From: Micromonospora sediminicola
GTDB lineage: Bacteria; Actinomycetota; Actinomycetes; Mycobacteriales; Micromonosporaceae
NCBI RefSeq assembly: GCF_900089585.1
Contig: NZ_FLRH01000003.1
Span: 3,114,501 to 3,178,500, forward strand
Length of the DNA: 64,000 nt
Reading direction: 5' to 3'
The notes beneath the pieces were generated by a model that saw only the letters and a program-made list of their open reading frames with translations, did no database searches and was not told the origin of the DNA. The translations under genes and the position numbers were made by a program. The first letter of the stretch is position 1; each line of letters starts with the position of its first letter. Positions 1-12,151 of this stretch are shown here, piece after piece.

Positions 1-2405
1 TCACCCGGCTGCGGCCGGAGGACCGGGAGGCGATCCGGTCGCTCAGCGCGGAGGTCCGTCGCGCGATCGGCGACGTCGCCGTGCCCGGCGACGTCGCCGC
101 GGAGATCACCCGGGCGCTGACCGGCCTCGGCTCCGACGCCGCCTACGCCGTGCGGTCCAGCGCCACGGCGGAGGACCGGCCGACGGCCTCGTTCGCGGGC
201 CAGCAGGACACCTACCTGAACGTGCGGGGTCCGGCCGACATCCTCCGGCACGTCAGCCGGTGCTGGGCGTCGCTGTTCAGCGAGCGGGCGGTGACCTACC
301 GCCGGCGCAACGGGGTCGACGACCGGAGCGTGCGGATGGCCGTGGTCGTCCAGCGGATGGTGTTCCCCGACGCCGCCGGCATCATGTTCACGGCCGACCC
401 GGTCACCGGCAACCGCCGGGTCGCCACCGTGGACGCCGGGTTCGGCCTCGGCGAGGCGCTGGTCTCGGGGCTGGTGGACCCGGACGTGTTCACCGTCCGC
501 GACGGCGAGATCGTGGCCCGGAGGATCGCCGCCAAGCGGCGCGCCGTCCACGCCCTGCCCGGCGGCGGGACCCGGGAGGAGGAGGTCGACCCGGCGCGGC
601 AGGAGCAGCCCGCGCTCACCGACGACCAGGTCGTCCGGCTCGTGCGGCTGGGCCGGCGGATCGAGGCCGGCTTCGGGCGCCCCCAGGACATCGAGTGGGG
701 GCTGGTCGACGACGACTTCCACATCCTCCAGAGCCGACCGATCACGACGCTGTTCCCGCTACCGGCCGTCGACGACGGCGAGAGCCACGTCTACCTGTCG
801 GTCGGCCACCAGCAGATGATGACCGACGCGATGAAGCCGCTGGGCCTGTCGATGTGGCGGCGCACCGCCATGGCGCCGATGCACGAGGCCGGCGGCCGGC
901 TGTTCGTCGACGCCACCCGGCACCTGGCCACGCCGGCGGGCCGGGCCGCCTTCCTCGGCCTGATGAGCCGGTCCGACCCGCTGACCCGGGACGCGCTGGA
1001 GACGGTTCTGGAGCGCGGGGACATCGGGCCGGCGTCGCCGGAGCACACCCCCGCCGGGCCGCCGTTCGGCGGCCCGGCGGCGGCGGTGGAGACCGACCCG
1101 GCCGTCGTCACCGCGCTCGTCGAGCGCAGCCGGGCCAGCATCGCCGCGCTGCGCCGCGACATCCGCGCCCGGTCCGGGCCGGAGCTGTTCGACTTCCTGG
1201 AGGAGGCGTTCGTCGAGCACAAGCGGGTCCTCGCCGATCCGGTGAACGTGCAGGCGATCATGGCGGGCATGGAGGCCACCTGGTGGCTCAACGACAAGCT
1301 GGGGGAGTGGCTGGGCGAGACGAACGCGGCCGACACGCTGACCCTCTCCGCGCCCGGGAACGTCACCTCGGAGATGGGGCTGGCGTTGCTCGACGTCGCC
1401 GACGTGATCCGCCCGCATCCCGAGGTGGTGGCGTTCCTGCGCGACGTCGACGGTGACGACGGCTTCCTGGACGAACTGCCGGGACTGCCGGGCGGCACGG
1501 AGGCGCGCGAGGCGATCGGGGCGTACCTCGACCGGTACGGCATGCGGTGCGTCGGCGAGATCGACATCACCCGCCCACGGTGGAGCGAGCGCCCGGCCAC
1601 CCTCGTGCCGTTGATCCTCGACCATGTGCGGAACTTCGCCCCGGGTGAGGCCGCGCGTCGCTTCGAGCAGGGGCGGCAGGCGGCGGAACGCCAGGCCCGG
1701 GAGGTGCTGACCCGGTTGCGGGCCCGGCCGGACGGGGAGGCCAGGGCCGACGAGACCCGTCGCATGATCGACCGGGTCCGGACCTTCATCGGCTACCGGG
1801 AGTACCCGAAGTACGACATCGTCAGCCGCTACTTCCTCTACAAGCAGGCGTTGACGGCGGAGGCCGACCGGCTCGTCCGGGACGGGGTGCTCACCGACCC
1901 GGAGGACGTCTTCTTCCTGACGCTCGCCGAGTTCCGCGACGTGGTGCGCACGCACCGGATCGACGGGCGGCTCGTCCGCGAACGCCGGGACGCGTACCGG
2001 TGGCACCGGACGTTGACGCCGCCCCGGGTCCTCACCTCCGACGGTGAGGCGCTCACCGGGGCGTACCGGCGCGACGACGTGCCCGCCGGCGCGCTGGTCG
2101 GGCTGCCGGTCTCGCACGGGACCGTCGAGGGACGGGCCCGGGTCGTCCTGGACCTGGCCCGCGCCGAGCTCGAACCGGGCGACATCCTGGTCACCGCGCA
2201 CACGGATCCCAGCTGGACACCCCTGTTCGTCGCCGTCGCCGGCCTGGTGACGGAGGTCGGCGGCCAGATGACCCACGGTGCGGTGATCGCCCGCGAGTAC
2301 GGCCTGCCGGCCGTGGTGAACGTGCCGGACGCGACCCGCCTGATCCGGGACGGGCAGCGGATCCGGGTGCACGGCTCCGGCGGCTACGTCGAGCTGCTGC
2401 CCTGA
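1..2405 (+). CDS. rph: Rifamycin phosphotransferase-like PEP-utilizing enzyme, 5' truncated
   Basis: The frame is open from base 3, so the true start is outside the window; about 800 residues are visible of roughly 865 usual for rifamycin phosphotransferases. Order of parts: an ATP-grasp/PPDK-N region (AVRSSATAEDRPTASFAGQQ near the start), a central drug-binding-type region starting near SVGHQQMMTDAMKPLG, and a C-terminal swivelling phosphohistidine domain with GGQMTHGAVIAREYGLPAVV, whose His should carry the phosphoryl group. The C-terminal position of the His domain separates Rph from PEP synthase and PPDK, where it is central. The family transfers the beta-phosphate of ATP to a rifamycin ansa-chain hydroxyl, inactivating the drug in the cytoplasm. 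A rifampicin-associated element, if present, would lie upstream of the window. A generic PEP-utilizing enzyme remains possible. Confidence 0.85.
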   Translation, partial: TRLRPEDREAIRSLSAEVRRAIGDVAVPGDVAAEITRALTGLGSDAAYAVRSSATAEDRPTASFAGQQDTYLNVRGPADILRHVSRCWASLFSERAVTYRRRNGVDDRSVRMAVVVQRMVFPDAAGIMFTADPVTGNRRVATVDAGFGLGEALVSGLVDPDVFTVRDGEIVARRIAAKRRAVHALPGGGTREEEVDPARQEQPALTDDQVVRLVRLGRRIEAGFGRPQDIEWGLVDDDFHILQSRPITTLFPLPAVDDGESHVYLSVGHQQMMTDAMKPLGLSMWRRTAMAPMHEAGGRLFVDATRHLATPAGRAAFLGLMSRSDPLTRDALETVLERGDIGPASPEHTPAGPPFGGPAAAVETDPAVVTALVERSRASIAALRRDIRARSGPELFDFLEEAFVEHKRVLADPVNVQAIMAGMEATWWLNDKLGEWLGETNAADTLTLSAPGNVTSEMGLALLDVADVIRPHPEVVAFLRDVDGDDGFLDELPGLPGGTEAREAIGAYLDRYGMRCVGEIDITRPRWSERPATLVPLILDHVRNFAPGEAARRFEQGRQAAERQAREVLTRLRARPDGEARADETRRMIDRVRTFIGYREYPKYDIVSRYFLYKQALTAEADRLVRDGVLTDPEDVFFLTLAEFRDVVRTHRIDGRLVRERRDAYRWHRTLTPPRVLTSDGEALTGAYRRDDVPAGALVGLPVSHGTVEGRARVVLDLARAELEPGDILVTAHTDPSWTPLFVAVAGLVTEVGGQMTHGAVIAREYGLPAVVNVPDATRLIRDGQRIRVHGSGGYVELLP

Positions 2406-2581
2406 CCGGTCCGGACGGCCAAGGCGCCGGCCACCCGGCGGGGATGCGTTCCCGCGCCCGGCCGGCGAAGACGTCGCGCGATCCGAGCGGTTTCGGGGGG
2501 ACGTACCCGATTGGCAGTCGCATCTCCCGGCGGCGGCAGCTGGCATGCTCGAGGCACAGGGCTGAACGGACGGGAGGCGTG

Positions 2582-2950
2582 ATGCGCATCGGGGAGCTGT
2601 CGGCACGCACCGGGGTCAGTGCCCGGTCGATCCGGTACTACGAGCAGCAGGGCCTGCTCGCGGCCGTACGCAACGCCGGCGGACAGCGGGTGTTCGCGGA
2701 ATCGGCGGTCGAGCGGGTCGACCTCATCCGGCGGCTCTTCGACGCCGGGTTGAGCAGCCGGCGGATGTCCGAGCTGCTGCCCTGCGTCACCAACCCCGAC
2801 ATCCGCACCGGGTGGCTCACCGACCGGCTGCGCGAGGAGCGGTCCCGGATGGTCGCCGAGATGGCGCGTCTCGCGCACGCCGTGTCGGTGCTCGACGACG
2901 TGGTCGCCGACATGACCGTCCCCGGGGAGGCCGCGACACCGGCCGCCTGA
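2582..2950 (+). CDS. MerR-family transcriptional regulator
   Basis: 122 residues. The N-terminus MRIGELSARTGVSARSIRYYE is the classic MerR winged helix-turn-helix, followed by the second wing helix (GQRVFAESAVERVDLIRRLF) and a C-terminal coiled coil (about residues 75-110) for dimerisation. The ATG at 2582 is chosen because the protein then begins exactly at the MerR motif and has the ribosome site GGGAGG just upstream; the longer upstream reading frame has no MerR character. A single Cys lies in LLPCVTNP, so it is not a metal-cluster MerR such as SoxR or CueR. It ends 44 nt before an Old Yellow Enzyme gene whose promoter has the MerR-type over-long spacer, so it is the likely regulator of that gene. 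The inducer is unknown; electrophiles or quinones are a guess from the target. Confidence 0.9.
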   Translation: MRIGELSARTGVSARSIRYYEQQGLLAAVRNAGGQRVFAESAVERVDLIRRLFDAGLSSRRMSELLPCVTNPDIRTGWLTDRLREERSRMVAEMARLAHAVSVLDDVVADMTVPGEAATPAA

Positions 2951-2956
2951 ACGGGC

Positions 2957-2988
2957 TTGCCCCTGACACCGGTGTCACCTCCTACGGT
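2957..2988 (+). promoter_or_regulatory. MerR-type promoter with palindromic operator, leaderless transcript
   Basis: A -35-like TTGCCC (2957-2962) and a -10-like TACGGT (2983-2988) are separated by 20 bp instead of 17. The spacer holds the perfect 14-bp palindrome TGACACCGGTGTCA at 2964-2977. Over-long spacers carrying a dyad are the hallmark of MerR-activated promoters. Only 6 bp separate the -10 box from the ATG at 2995, so the mRNA probably starts at or next to the start codon. Confidence 0.75.
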
Positions 2989-2994
2989 CGGGCC

Positions 2995-4089
2995 ATGACC
3001 GCAACCGTCGACACCGTTTCACCGGTGGCCTCCCTGCTCGAACCCGTCACCGTCGCCGGGATGCCGCTGAGATCGCGAATCGTCATGGCCCCGATGACCC
3101 GCAACCGCGCGCCCGGCGGGGTGCCCGCCCGGGAGGCGGCCGACTACTACCGGCGGCGCGCCGAGCAGGGCATCGGGCTGATCGTCACCGAGGGCGTCCT
3201 GGTGGACCACCCCAGCGCCGGCCACGAGGACACGGTGCCGAGGCTGACGCCCGGCCCGGCCGAGGCCGGCTGGCGGCGCGTGGTCGAGGCGGTCCACGCC
3301 GCCGGCGGCCGGATCGCCGCCCAGCTGTGGCACCTGGGCAGCCTGCGCGAGCCGGTGGACGGCCGCCCGGCGTGGACCCCGTCCGGCGTGCCGGAACCGG
3401 GGCGGCCGGCCGCCCGCGCGATGACGCTCTCCGACGCGGACGAGCTGCTGGCGGCGTACGCGGCCGCGGCGCGGACGGCCGGCCGGGTCGGCTTCGACGC
3501 CGTGGAGATCCACGCCGCGCACGGGTACCTGCTGGACGAGTTCCTCTGGCCGTACACGAACCGTCGGACCGACCGGTACGGCGGCTCACCGGCGCGGCGG
3601 GCGGCCTTCCCGGCCGAGGTCGTGCGCGCGGTGCGCGCGCAGTTCCCGGCGGACCGTCCGGTGATCGTGCGGTTCTCGCAGTTCAAGGAGCGCGCCTTCG
3701 ACGCCCGCATCGCCGAGACCCCGGCCGAGCTGGCGGAGATCCTCACCGCGTTCGCGGACGCGGGCGCGGGCGTCCTGCACGCCTCGCAGCGCCGGTTCTG
3801 GCAGCCGGCGTTCGCCGGCTCGGCGCTGAACCTGGCCGGTTGGGCGAAACGGCTCACCGGCCTGCCGTCGATCACCGTGGGCTCGGTGGGACTGACCCGC
3901 GAGTTCCTGCGTCCGGGTGGCCCGGAATCGGTCTCCGGCCTCGCGAGCCGGCTGGTCGGCGGGGAGTTCGACCTGGTCGCCGTGGGTCGCGCCCTGCTCG
4001 GCAACCCGGCCTGGGCGACACTCGCGGCGACCGGTCGCCTGGCGGAGATCGCGGACTACCGCAAGGCGCACGAGGACGTGTATCCCTAG
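2995..4089 (+). CDS. NADH:flavin oxidoreductase, Old Yellow Enzyme family
   Basis: 364 residues, a single FMN-binding TIM barrel. Visible family marks: the N-terminal flavin loop RSRIVMAPMTRNRA (about residues 27-39), AAQLWHLGS (about 108-116), the substrate-anion pair His173/His176 with the proton donor Tyr178 in EIHAAHGYLLDEFL, and the C-terminal phosphate-binding stretch VGRALLGNPAW. The family reduces activated C=C bonds of enones, maleimides and similar electrophiles using NAD(P)H. The ATG at 2995 is preferred over the longer upstream frame because the promoter -10 lies 6 bp before it and the protein then matches family length. The preceding MerR gene probably activates it, giving a self-contained electrophile-response unit. 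The physiological substrate cannot be told from sequence. Confidence 0.9.
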   Translation: MTATVDTVSPVASLLEPVTVAGMPLRSRIVMAPMTRNRAPGGVPAREAADYYRRRAEQGIGLIVTEGVLVDHPSAGHEDTVPRLTPGPAEAGWRRVVEAVHAAGGRIAAQLWHLGSLREPVDGRPAWTPSGVPEPGRPAARAMTLSDADELLAAYAAAARTAGRVGFDAVEIHAAHGYLLDEFLWPYTNRRTDRYGGSPARRAAFPAEVVRAVRAQFPADRPVIVRFSQFKERAFDARIAETPAELAEILTAFADAGAGVLHASQRRFWQPAFAGSALNLAGWAKRLTGLPSITVGSVGLTREFLRPGGPESVSGLASRLVGGEFDLVAVGRALLGNPAWATLAATGRLAEIADYRKAHEDVYP

Positions 4090-5610
<1,521 letters not shown>

Positions 5611-5619
5611 CCCACCCGT

Positions 5620-5657
5620 CGAAGGGGCGGCGCGACGACCCTCGCGCCGCCCCTTCG
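5620..5657 (+). terminator. Intrinsic hairpin terminator after xylanase
   Basis: Perfect 16-bp stem (5620-5635 with 5642-5657) around a 6-nt loop, 10 nt after the stop codon. It has no T-tract, as is usual in actinobacteria. Confidence 0.85.
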
Positions 5658-5727
5658 CGCTGCCGCCCGCCGCCGCCCGCGTCGGCTCCTGTTACGAGAC
5701 CGAGACATATGCGTTTCGTCCGATCGG

Positions 5728-5756
5728 TTGACGCTGCAACTTGTGAGCGTTAACAC
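5728..5756 (+). promoter_or_regulatory. Promoter with LacI-type operator (site B) for the ChvE-GguAB importer
   Basis: TTGACG (5728-5733), 17-bp spacer, TAACAC (5751-5756). The operator TGTGAGCGTTAACA at 5742-5755 overlaps the -10 box. The geometry is identical to that at 12123-12151 before araB. Expected transcription start is near 5763, leaving a leader of about 35 nt. Confidence 0.75.
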
Positions 5757-5797
5757 TCCGGAGGGGATACCGGTGCGGTTCCGGCAGTGGAGGGGAG

Positions 5798-6946
5798 ATG
5801 GGGCTCGTGCGCAGACGTTTTCTGGCCGCTCTGGGCGGCGTCGCGATCGCGGTCAGCCTGGCCGCGTGCAGTGGAGAGGGTGCGGGAGGCGGCGGGGACA
5901 CCAAGGGGGCCGAGCCCGGCGACCTCACCATCGGCGTGTCGATGCCGACGCAGACCTCCGAACGGTGGATCGCCGACGGCAACTCGGTGAAGGAGAAGCT
6001 GCAGGCCAAGGGCTACAAGGTGGACCTGCAGTACGCCGGGGACGAGATCCCCACCCAGTCGCAGCAGATCGATCAGATGATCACCCAGGGCGCGGACGTG
6101 CTGGTCATCGCCGCGATCGACGGCACCGCGCTCAGCGGCCAGCTCCAGGCGGCGGCCAACGCGAAGATCCCGGTCATCTCCTACGACCGGCTCATCCGCA
6201 ACAGCCCGAACGTCGACTTCTACGTCAGCTTCGACAACTACAAGGTCGGCGTGGCGCAGGCCAACGCGCTGCTGGTCGGTCTCGGGCTGCAGAACAAGGA
6301 CGGCTCCAAGGGCTCCGCCGCCGGCCCCTTCAACATCGAGCTGTTCGCCGGCTCCCTGGACGACAACAACGCCCACTTCTTCTTCACCGGCGCCATGGAC
6401 ACCCTCAAGCCGTACCTGGACGCCGGCACGCTGAAGGTGAAGTCCGGCCAGACGAAGATCGAGCAGGTGGCCATCCTGCGCTGGCAGCAGGAGACCGCGC
6501 AGAAACGGATGGAGGACCTGCTCACCTCCAGCTACAACGACGGCGGCAAGGTCGACGGGGTGCTGTCGCCCTTCGACGGCCTGTCCCGGGGCATCATCAC
6601 CGCCCTGCAGAACGCCGGCTACCGCGGTGGCGCCAGGAAGATGCCGGTCGTCACCGGCCAGGACGCCGAGGTCGCCTCGGTCAAGCTGATCAACGACGGC
6701 GTGCAGAGCTCGACCGTCTTCAAGGACACCCGCCTGCTGGCCGACCAGGCCGTGGTCGCCGCCGAGGCGTTCCTCAAGAAGGAGCAGCCCAAGGCGAACG
6801 ACACCAAGACGTACGACAACGGGGTCAAGGTCGTGCCGTCGTTCCTGCTGCCGGTGCAGACCGTCTACAAGGACGACATCCAGTCGGTGCTGATCGACTC
6901 CGGTTACCTGACGGCCCAGGAGGTAGCCGCCGGACGAGCCGGGTGA
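5798..6946 (+). CDS. chvE: Sugar ABC transporter substrate-binding lipoprotein, ChvE-like
   Basis: 382 residues. A lipoprotein signal with lipobox LAAC (Cys at about residue 24) is followed by a Gly/Asp-rich tether and a periplasmic-binding-protein type 1 fold ([37 protein letters not shown]). This pattern and the two genes behind it match the ChvE-GguA-GguB (multiple monosaccharide) family, which in Agrobacterium binds arabinose, galactose, xylose and related aldoses. The protein captures sugars at the outer face of the membrane and delivers them to the permease at 8561. Start: ATG at 5798 with AGGGGAG directly before it. Operator B in its promoter places it under the same repressor as the arabinose operon. 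A hairpin after the gene probably keeps its level above that of the membrane components. Confidence 0.9.
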   Translation: MGLVRRRFLAALGGVAIAVSLAACSGEGAGGGGDTKGAEPGDLTIGVSMPTQTSERWIADGNSVKEKLQAKGYKVDLQYAGDEIPTQSQQIDQMITQGADVLVIAAIDGTALSGQLQAAANAKIPVISYDRLIRNSPNVDFYVSFDNYKVGVAQANALLVGLGLQNKDGSKGSAAGPFNIELFAGSLDDNNAHFFFTGAMDTLKPYLDAGTLKVKSGQTKIEQVAILRWQQETAQKRMEDLLTSSYNDGGKVDGVLSPFDGLSRGIITALQNAGYRGGARKMPVVTGQDAEVASVKLINDGVQSSTVFKDTRLLADQAVVAAEAFLKKEQPKANDTKTYDNGVKVVPSFLLPVQTVYKDDIQSVLIDSGYLTAQEVAAGRAG

Positions 6947-6952
6947 CCGCCC

Positions 6953-6988
6953 GGCGGGCCCGGGGCGGTCGCCGCCGCCGGGCCCGCC
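6953..6988 (+). terminator. Intercistronic hairpin after chvE
   Basis: An 11-bp perfect stem (6953-6963 with 6978-6988) lies 6 nt after the stop and before the ATPase gene. It is likely a partial terminator or 3' stabiliser rather than the end of the operon. Confidence 0.65.
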
Positions 6989-7025
6989 GCCAGCGGACCC
7001 GACGGCCACGACCAGGACGGTTGCC

Positions 7026-8560
<1,535 letters not shown>

Positions 8561-8564
<4 letters not shown>

Positions 8565-9811
8565 CCAGCACGAAGCCCTCCAGCTCCCCGAAGGTGGCCG
8601 CGCCCGATGCCGGGGCGACCGCCACCCTGCACACCGGGACCAGCGACCCCCGCACGCTGATCCTCGGCAACCTGCGCCAGAGCGGCATCTACATCGCCCT
8701 GGTGGTGATCGTCGCGCTGTTCGCGGTCCTCACCGACGGCGTCTCGCTCAGCCCGGGCAACATCACCAACATCGTGCTCCAGTACTCCTACATCCTGGTG
8801 CTCGCGATCGGCATGGTCATCGTGATCATCGGCGGGCACATCGACCTGTCCGTGGGGTCGGTGGTGGCGCTCACCGGCGCGGTCTCGGCGGTGCTCGTCA
8901 TCCGGGAGGGCCTGCCCTGGTGGGCGGGCGTCCTCGCCGCGCTCGCCGTGGGCGTCGCGGTGGGCGCGTGGCACGGCCTCTGGGTCGCGTACGCCGGGAT
9001 CCCGGCCTTCATCGTCACCCTGGCCGGCATGCTGCTGTTCCGCGGGCTGACGCTGCGGGTGCTGGACAACATCTCGCTCTCGCCCTTCCCGGAGGAATAC
9101 CAGCGGGTGGCCGCCGGGTTCCTCAACGGGCTTCTCGGCGGGCAGGGGTTCGACGCGTTCACGCTGTTCATCGGCGCCTTCGCGGTGGTCGGTTACGCCG
9201 CCAGCGTCTTCCGGACCCGGGTGGCCCGGGTCCGGCACGAACAGCCCGTCGAGTCGTTCCCGCTGTTCGTCCTCCGGGTGGCGGTGGTCGGTGCGGTCGT
9301 CATGTGGTTCGCCTGGCAGCTCGCCCACGCCCGGGGCCTGCCGATCGTGCTGATCGTCCTGGCCGTGCTGGTGCTGGTCTACGGCCTGCTCACCCGCCGT
9401 ACGGTGTTCGGCCGGCAGGTGTACGCGATCGGCGGCAACCTGCCGGCGGCGACGCTGTCCGGCGTGCGGGTGAAGCGGGTCAACTTCTGGGTCTTCGTCA
9501 ACATGGGCTTCCTCTCCGCCGTGGCCGGGGTGATCTACTCCTCCCGCTCCAACGGGGCCCAGCCGGCGGCGGGCAACATGTTCGAGCTGGACGCGATCGC
9601 GGCGGCCTTCATCGGCGGCGCGGCGGTCACCGGCGGGGTCGGCACCGTGGTCGGCGCCATGGTCGGTGGCCTGATCATGGCGGTGATGAGCAACGGCATG
9701 CAGCTCATGGGCGTCGACCAGTCCGTGCAGTCGGTGGTGAAGGGCCTGGTCCTGCTCGTCGCGGTGGCGTTCGACATCTGGAACAAGCGCCGCGCCGCGG
9801 GCGCCCGGTGA
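8561..9811 (+). CDS. gguB: Sugar ABC transporter permease (GguB/MmsB type)
   Basis: 416 residues of a BPD_transp_2-family permease with about ten hydrophobic segments starting after a 40-residue polar N-terminus. The family motif [20 protein letters not shown] is present at about residues 90-109, and [10 protein letters not shown] and [15 protein letters not shown] mark the second half. The middle of the protein is longer than in RbsC (about 320 residues), as is usual for GguB and XylH permeases. It starts at an ATGA overlap with the ATPase; the long upstream reading frame in the same phase overlaps the ATPase and is not used. The transcript ends at a hairpin shared with the convergent GH27 gene. 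Confidence 0.9.
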
Positions 9812-9814
9812 CGA

Positions 9815-9845
9815 CCGGCCGGACGGTCACGTGCCGTCCGGCCGG
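9815..9845. terminator. Bidirectional hairpin terminator between gguB and GH27
   Basis: Perfect 12-bp stem (9815-9826 with 9834-9845) and 7-nt loop in the 59-bp gap between two convergent genes. It can serve both strands. Confidence 0.8.
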
Positions 9846-9870
9846 CCGTTCGGTCACCGGCCGGCGCCGG

Positions 9871-11523
9871 TCAGGCCCGGCTCCACCGCTGGTTGGTGTT
9901 GCCGTGACAGGTCCAGACGATCACCCGGCTGCCGTTGGCGGTGCCGCCGTTCTCGACGTCCAGGCACAGCGACGGAAAGCGGACGTTGCTCACCGTGCCG
10001 TTGCCGTTGAACGTCCACTGCTGGTTCGTGCCGCCGTTGCAGTCCCAGATCTGCACCCGCGTGCCGGCGCTCGCGTTCGTCGGCACGTCCAGGCACTTGC
10101 CCAGCACCTGCAACGCCTGCCCGGTGGCGGTGAACTGCTGGTTCGGGTTGCCGTGACAGTCCCAGACCAGCGTGCCGGTGCCGTTGGCGGTACCGGAGTT
10201 GTCGACGTCGAGGCAGCGCCCGGCCGACTCGCTGCGCAGCCGGAACGTGGTCGGGGTGGGCGGCGGGGAGGTGGTGCCGCCGCTGACCCGGTAGACCACC
10301 GTGCCGTGGGCCGGCACGCTGGCGGAGATCGCGCCCGAGGTGCTGGTGGTGGCGTCGGTCCACGCGTCGCGCAGGGTGAACGAGCTGCCGCTCTTGCCCA
10401 CCGCCGCGGCCGTGGTGGAGACGGTCGTGGTGCTGCTGCCCTGGTTGAACAGGGCGACCGCGACGTCGCCGTTGGCCAGCGGCTTGGCCAGCACCCGCCG
10501 GGTGCCGTCGTTGGCGACCTGGACCGCCTGGCGGCCGAGCGTGTCCTGGTTGATCGCGACCAGGTTCTGGTTGCGCAGGATGGCCAGCGTGGCCGCGTTC
10601 GTCGACCGCGCGTCGTGGCCCATCATCAGCGGCGCGGCCAGGACCGACCAGAGCGCGAAGTGGCTGCGCATCTCGGTGTCGGTCATGCCGCCCCGGCCGA
10701 CCTCCAGCATGTCGGGGTCGTTGAACCCGCCGGGGGCGGCGTAGCCGGCCAGCGGCACGGTGACGTCGACGATGTTCTGGATCCCCATCGGGTAGCCGTT
10801 GGTCTGGCCGGTGTTCCACGCGTTGGTGATGTCCTCGGTGGTGCGCCAGAGGTTCGCCACGTCGCTCCAGTTGCGCTGCGGCCCGGTCTTGGCGTGGTAG
10901 CTGTTCGGGTTGATGCTGTAGACGATCTGCCGGCCGGTGGACGCCAGCGCGTCGCGCATGATGCCGAACCTGGCCACCTGGTCGTTGATCGTCCCGGTGG
11001 AGGAGCACCAGTCGTACTTGAGGTAGTCGACGCCCCACGCGGCGAACTGCCGCGCGTCCTGGTACTCGTGGTTGAGGCTGCCGGTGGCGCCGGGGAAGGC
11101 GCCGCCGACCTGGGCGCAGGTCTTGTCCAGCGGCACCTGGTAGATGCCGAACAGCAGTCCCCGGGCGTGCAGGTAGTCGCCGAGCGCCTTCATCCCGCTC
11201 GGGAACCGCTGCGGGTGGGCCTGCAGGTTGCCCTGGGCGTCCCGGTTGGGGTCGAACCAGCAGTCGTCGACCACGACGTACCGGTACCCGAGGTCGCGCA
11301 GCCCGTTCGCGACGATCGCGTCGGCGGTCTGCCGGATGAGGGTCTCGTTGATGTTGCAGCCGAAGGTGTTCCAGGTGTTCCACCCCATCGGCGGGGTGCG
11401 GGCGACGCCGTTGTCGAGCGCCCGGGCCGGGCGTGGGGCGACGACCCCGTCGGTGACGGTGGCCGTGAGCGCCACCGCCGTGACGCCCAGGGCGGCCAGC
11501 ATCCATCGTGTCCGTCTGCGCAC
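9871..11523 (-). CDS. Secreted alpha-galactosidase, GH27 plus CBM13
   Basis: 550 residues. Signal peptide (about 1-36, ALA-type end before LDNGV), GH27 barrel opening with ARTPPMGWNTWNTF, catalytic nucleophile Asp171 in YLKYDWC, the NDPDM acid/base segment at 268-272, and a beta-sandwich domain. After a short Thr/Pro linker (about 405-415) comes a ricin-type CBM13 with three repeats (QQF, TNQQW, TNQRW). The substrate-binding pair Asp86-Asp87 in VVVDDCW is kept, which favours alpha-galactosidase over the related beta-L-arabinopyranosidases, where one of these Asp residues is reported to be replaced. It should release terminal galactose from galactomannan or arabinogalactan. It is expressed divergently from the arabinose operon, with operator C in its promoter, so it belongs to the same regulon. 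Confidence 0.88.
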   Translation of the reverse strand: MRRRTRWMLAALGVTAVALTATVTDGVVAPRPARALDNGVARTPPMGWNTWNTFGCNINETLIRQTADAIVANGLRDLGYRYVVVDDCWFDPNRDAQGNLQAHPQRFPSGMKALGDYLHARGLLFGIYQVPLDKTCAQVGGAFPGATGSLNHEYQDARQFAAWGVDYLKYDWCSSTGTINDQVARFGIMRDALASTGRQIVYSINPNSYHAKTGPQRNWSDVANLWRTTEDITNAWNTGQTNGYPMGIQNIVDVTVPLAGYAAPGGFNDPDMLEVGRGGMTDTEMRSHFALWSVLAAPLMMGHDARSTNAATLAILRNQNLVAINQDTLGRQAVQVANDGTRRVLAKPLANGDVAVALFNQGSSTTTVSTTAAAVGKSGSSFTLRDAWTDATTSTSGAISASVPAHGTVVYRVSGGTTSPPPTPTTFRLRSESAGRCLDVDNSGTANGTGTLVWDCHGNPNQQFTATGQALQVLGKCLDVPTNASAGTRVQIWDCNGGTNQQWTFNGNGTVSNVRFPSLCLDVENGGTANGSRVIVWTCHGNTNQRWSRA

Positions 11524-11770
11524 TGATCCTCCTCGCTGGGCGGACGCCGGCCGTGCCGACGGCCGCGGCGGAGCGGCCCGCCTGTCGCCGGCCCGCGCGC
11601 CAGCGCGCCGGCCCGGGACGAGACGGCGCGGCGTTCGGGACGGGTCGGCGGATCGCGGTCGGCCGCTCCGGGTGGTGGGGTCCGGCGGTCACCCGGGTCG
11701 TCGTCCGTCGCCGCCGCGCTGCGGTGCGGGGTCGTCCACGGAGTGCCACGTCGGTGCGGTGATGCCGCGG

Positions 11771-11799
11771 ATGTTATCGCTGACATTAAAGCCTGTAAA
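11771..11799 (-). promoter_or_regulatory. Promoter with LacI-type operator (site C) for GH27
   Basis: On the minus strand TTTACA (11799-11794), 17-bp spacer, TAACAT (11776-11771). The operator (TGTTATCGCTGACA on plus, 11772-11785) overlaps the -10. The offset from -35 to operator is the same as at sites B and E. The resulting leader is long, about 240 nt. Confidence 0.72.
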
Positions 11800-11963
11800 T
11801 AGCGGCGGGCCTCGTGGGGCGGGGTGGTCGGCGCGTCCTCGGGGCGGGCTTGGAGAGGGAAACGGCCGCTGAAGGGCTCTCTGCCGGCCGGCGGGAGGGC
11901 CTCGAAGGGCGGGCCCCGGGTGTCGTCGACCGCGTCCTCGCAGGCGTTCTCGGAGGCTCAGGA

Positions 11964-11977
11964 TGTTTTCGCTAACA
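11964..11977. promoter_or_regulatory. Auxiliary LacI-type operator (site D)
   Basis: TGTTTTCGCTAACA matches the regulon consensus, but no -35/-10 pair is placed around it on either strand. It sits 192 bp from site C and 173 bp from site E (centre to centre), as expected of an auxiliary operator for DNA looping. Confidence 0.6.
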
Positions 11978-12122
11978 CAGGCACGTTCCGGCACCCGGAC
12001 CGACCGTCGCCGCGGAGCGTCGGGGATCTCGTCCGCACGGCGGCCCCGCCGGTCCGGTGGCCACCGTGGTGATCGCTCACCCGATGGCGCTCCCCGTTAC
12101 GTAGCTGTTGCGCAGAGGTGTC

Positions 12123-12151
12123 TTGACGGATGTGTATGTGAGCGCTAACAC
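12123..12151 (+). promoter_or_regulatory. Promoter with LacI-type operator (site E) for the arabinose operon
   Basis: TTGACG (12123-12128), 17-bp spacer, TAACAC (12146-12151). The operator TGTGAGCGCTAACA (12137-12150) overlaps the -10 and is the most symmetric copy in the window. Start codon at 12180, leader about 22 nt. Confidence 0.8.

Noticed and set aside
759..2606. 615-residue open frame on the minus strand
   Set aside because: Antisense to rph; no start signal, no recognisable domain.
8920..11526. 868-residue open frame on the plus strand
   Set aside because: Covers gguB in another phase and GH27 in antisense; composition is Arg/Gly/Ala-biased without motifs.
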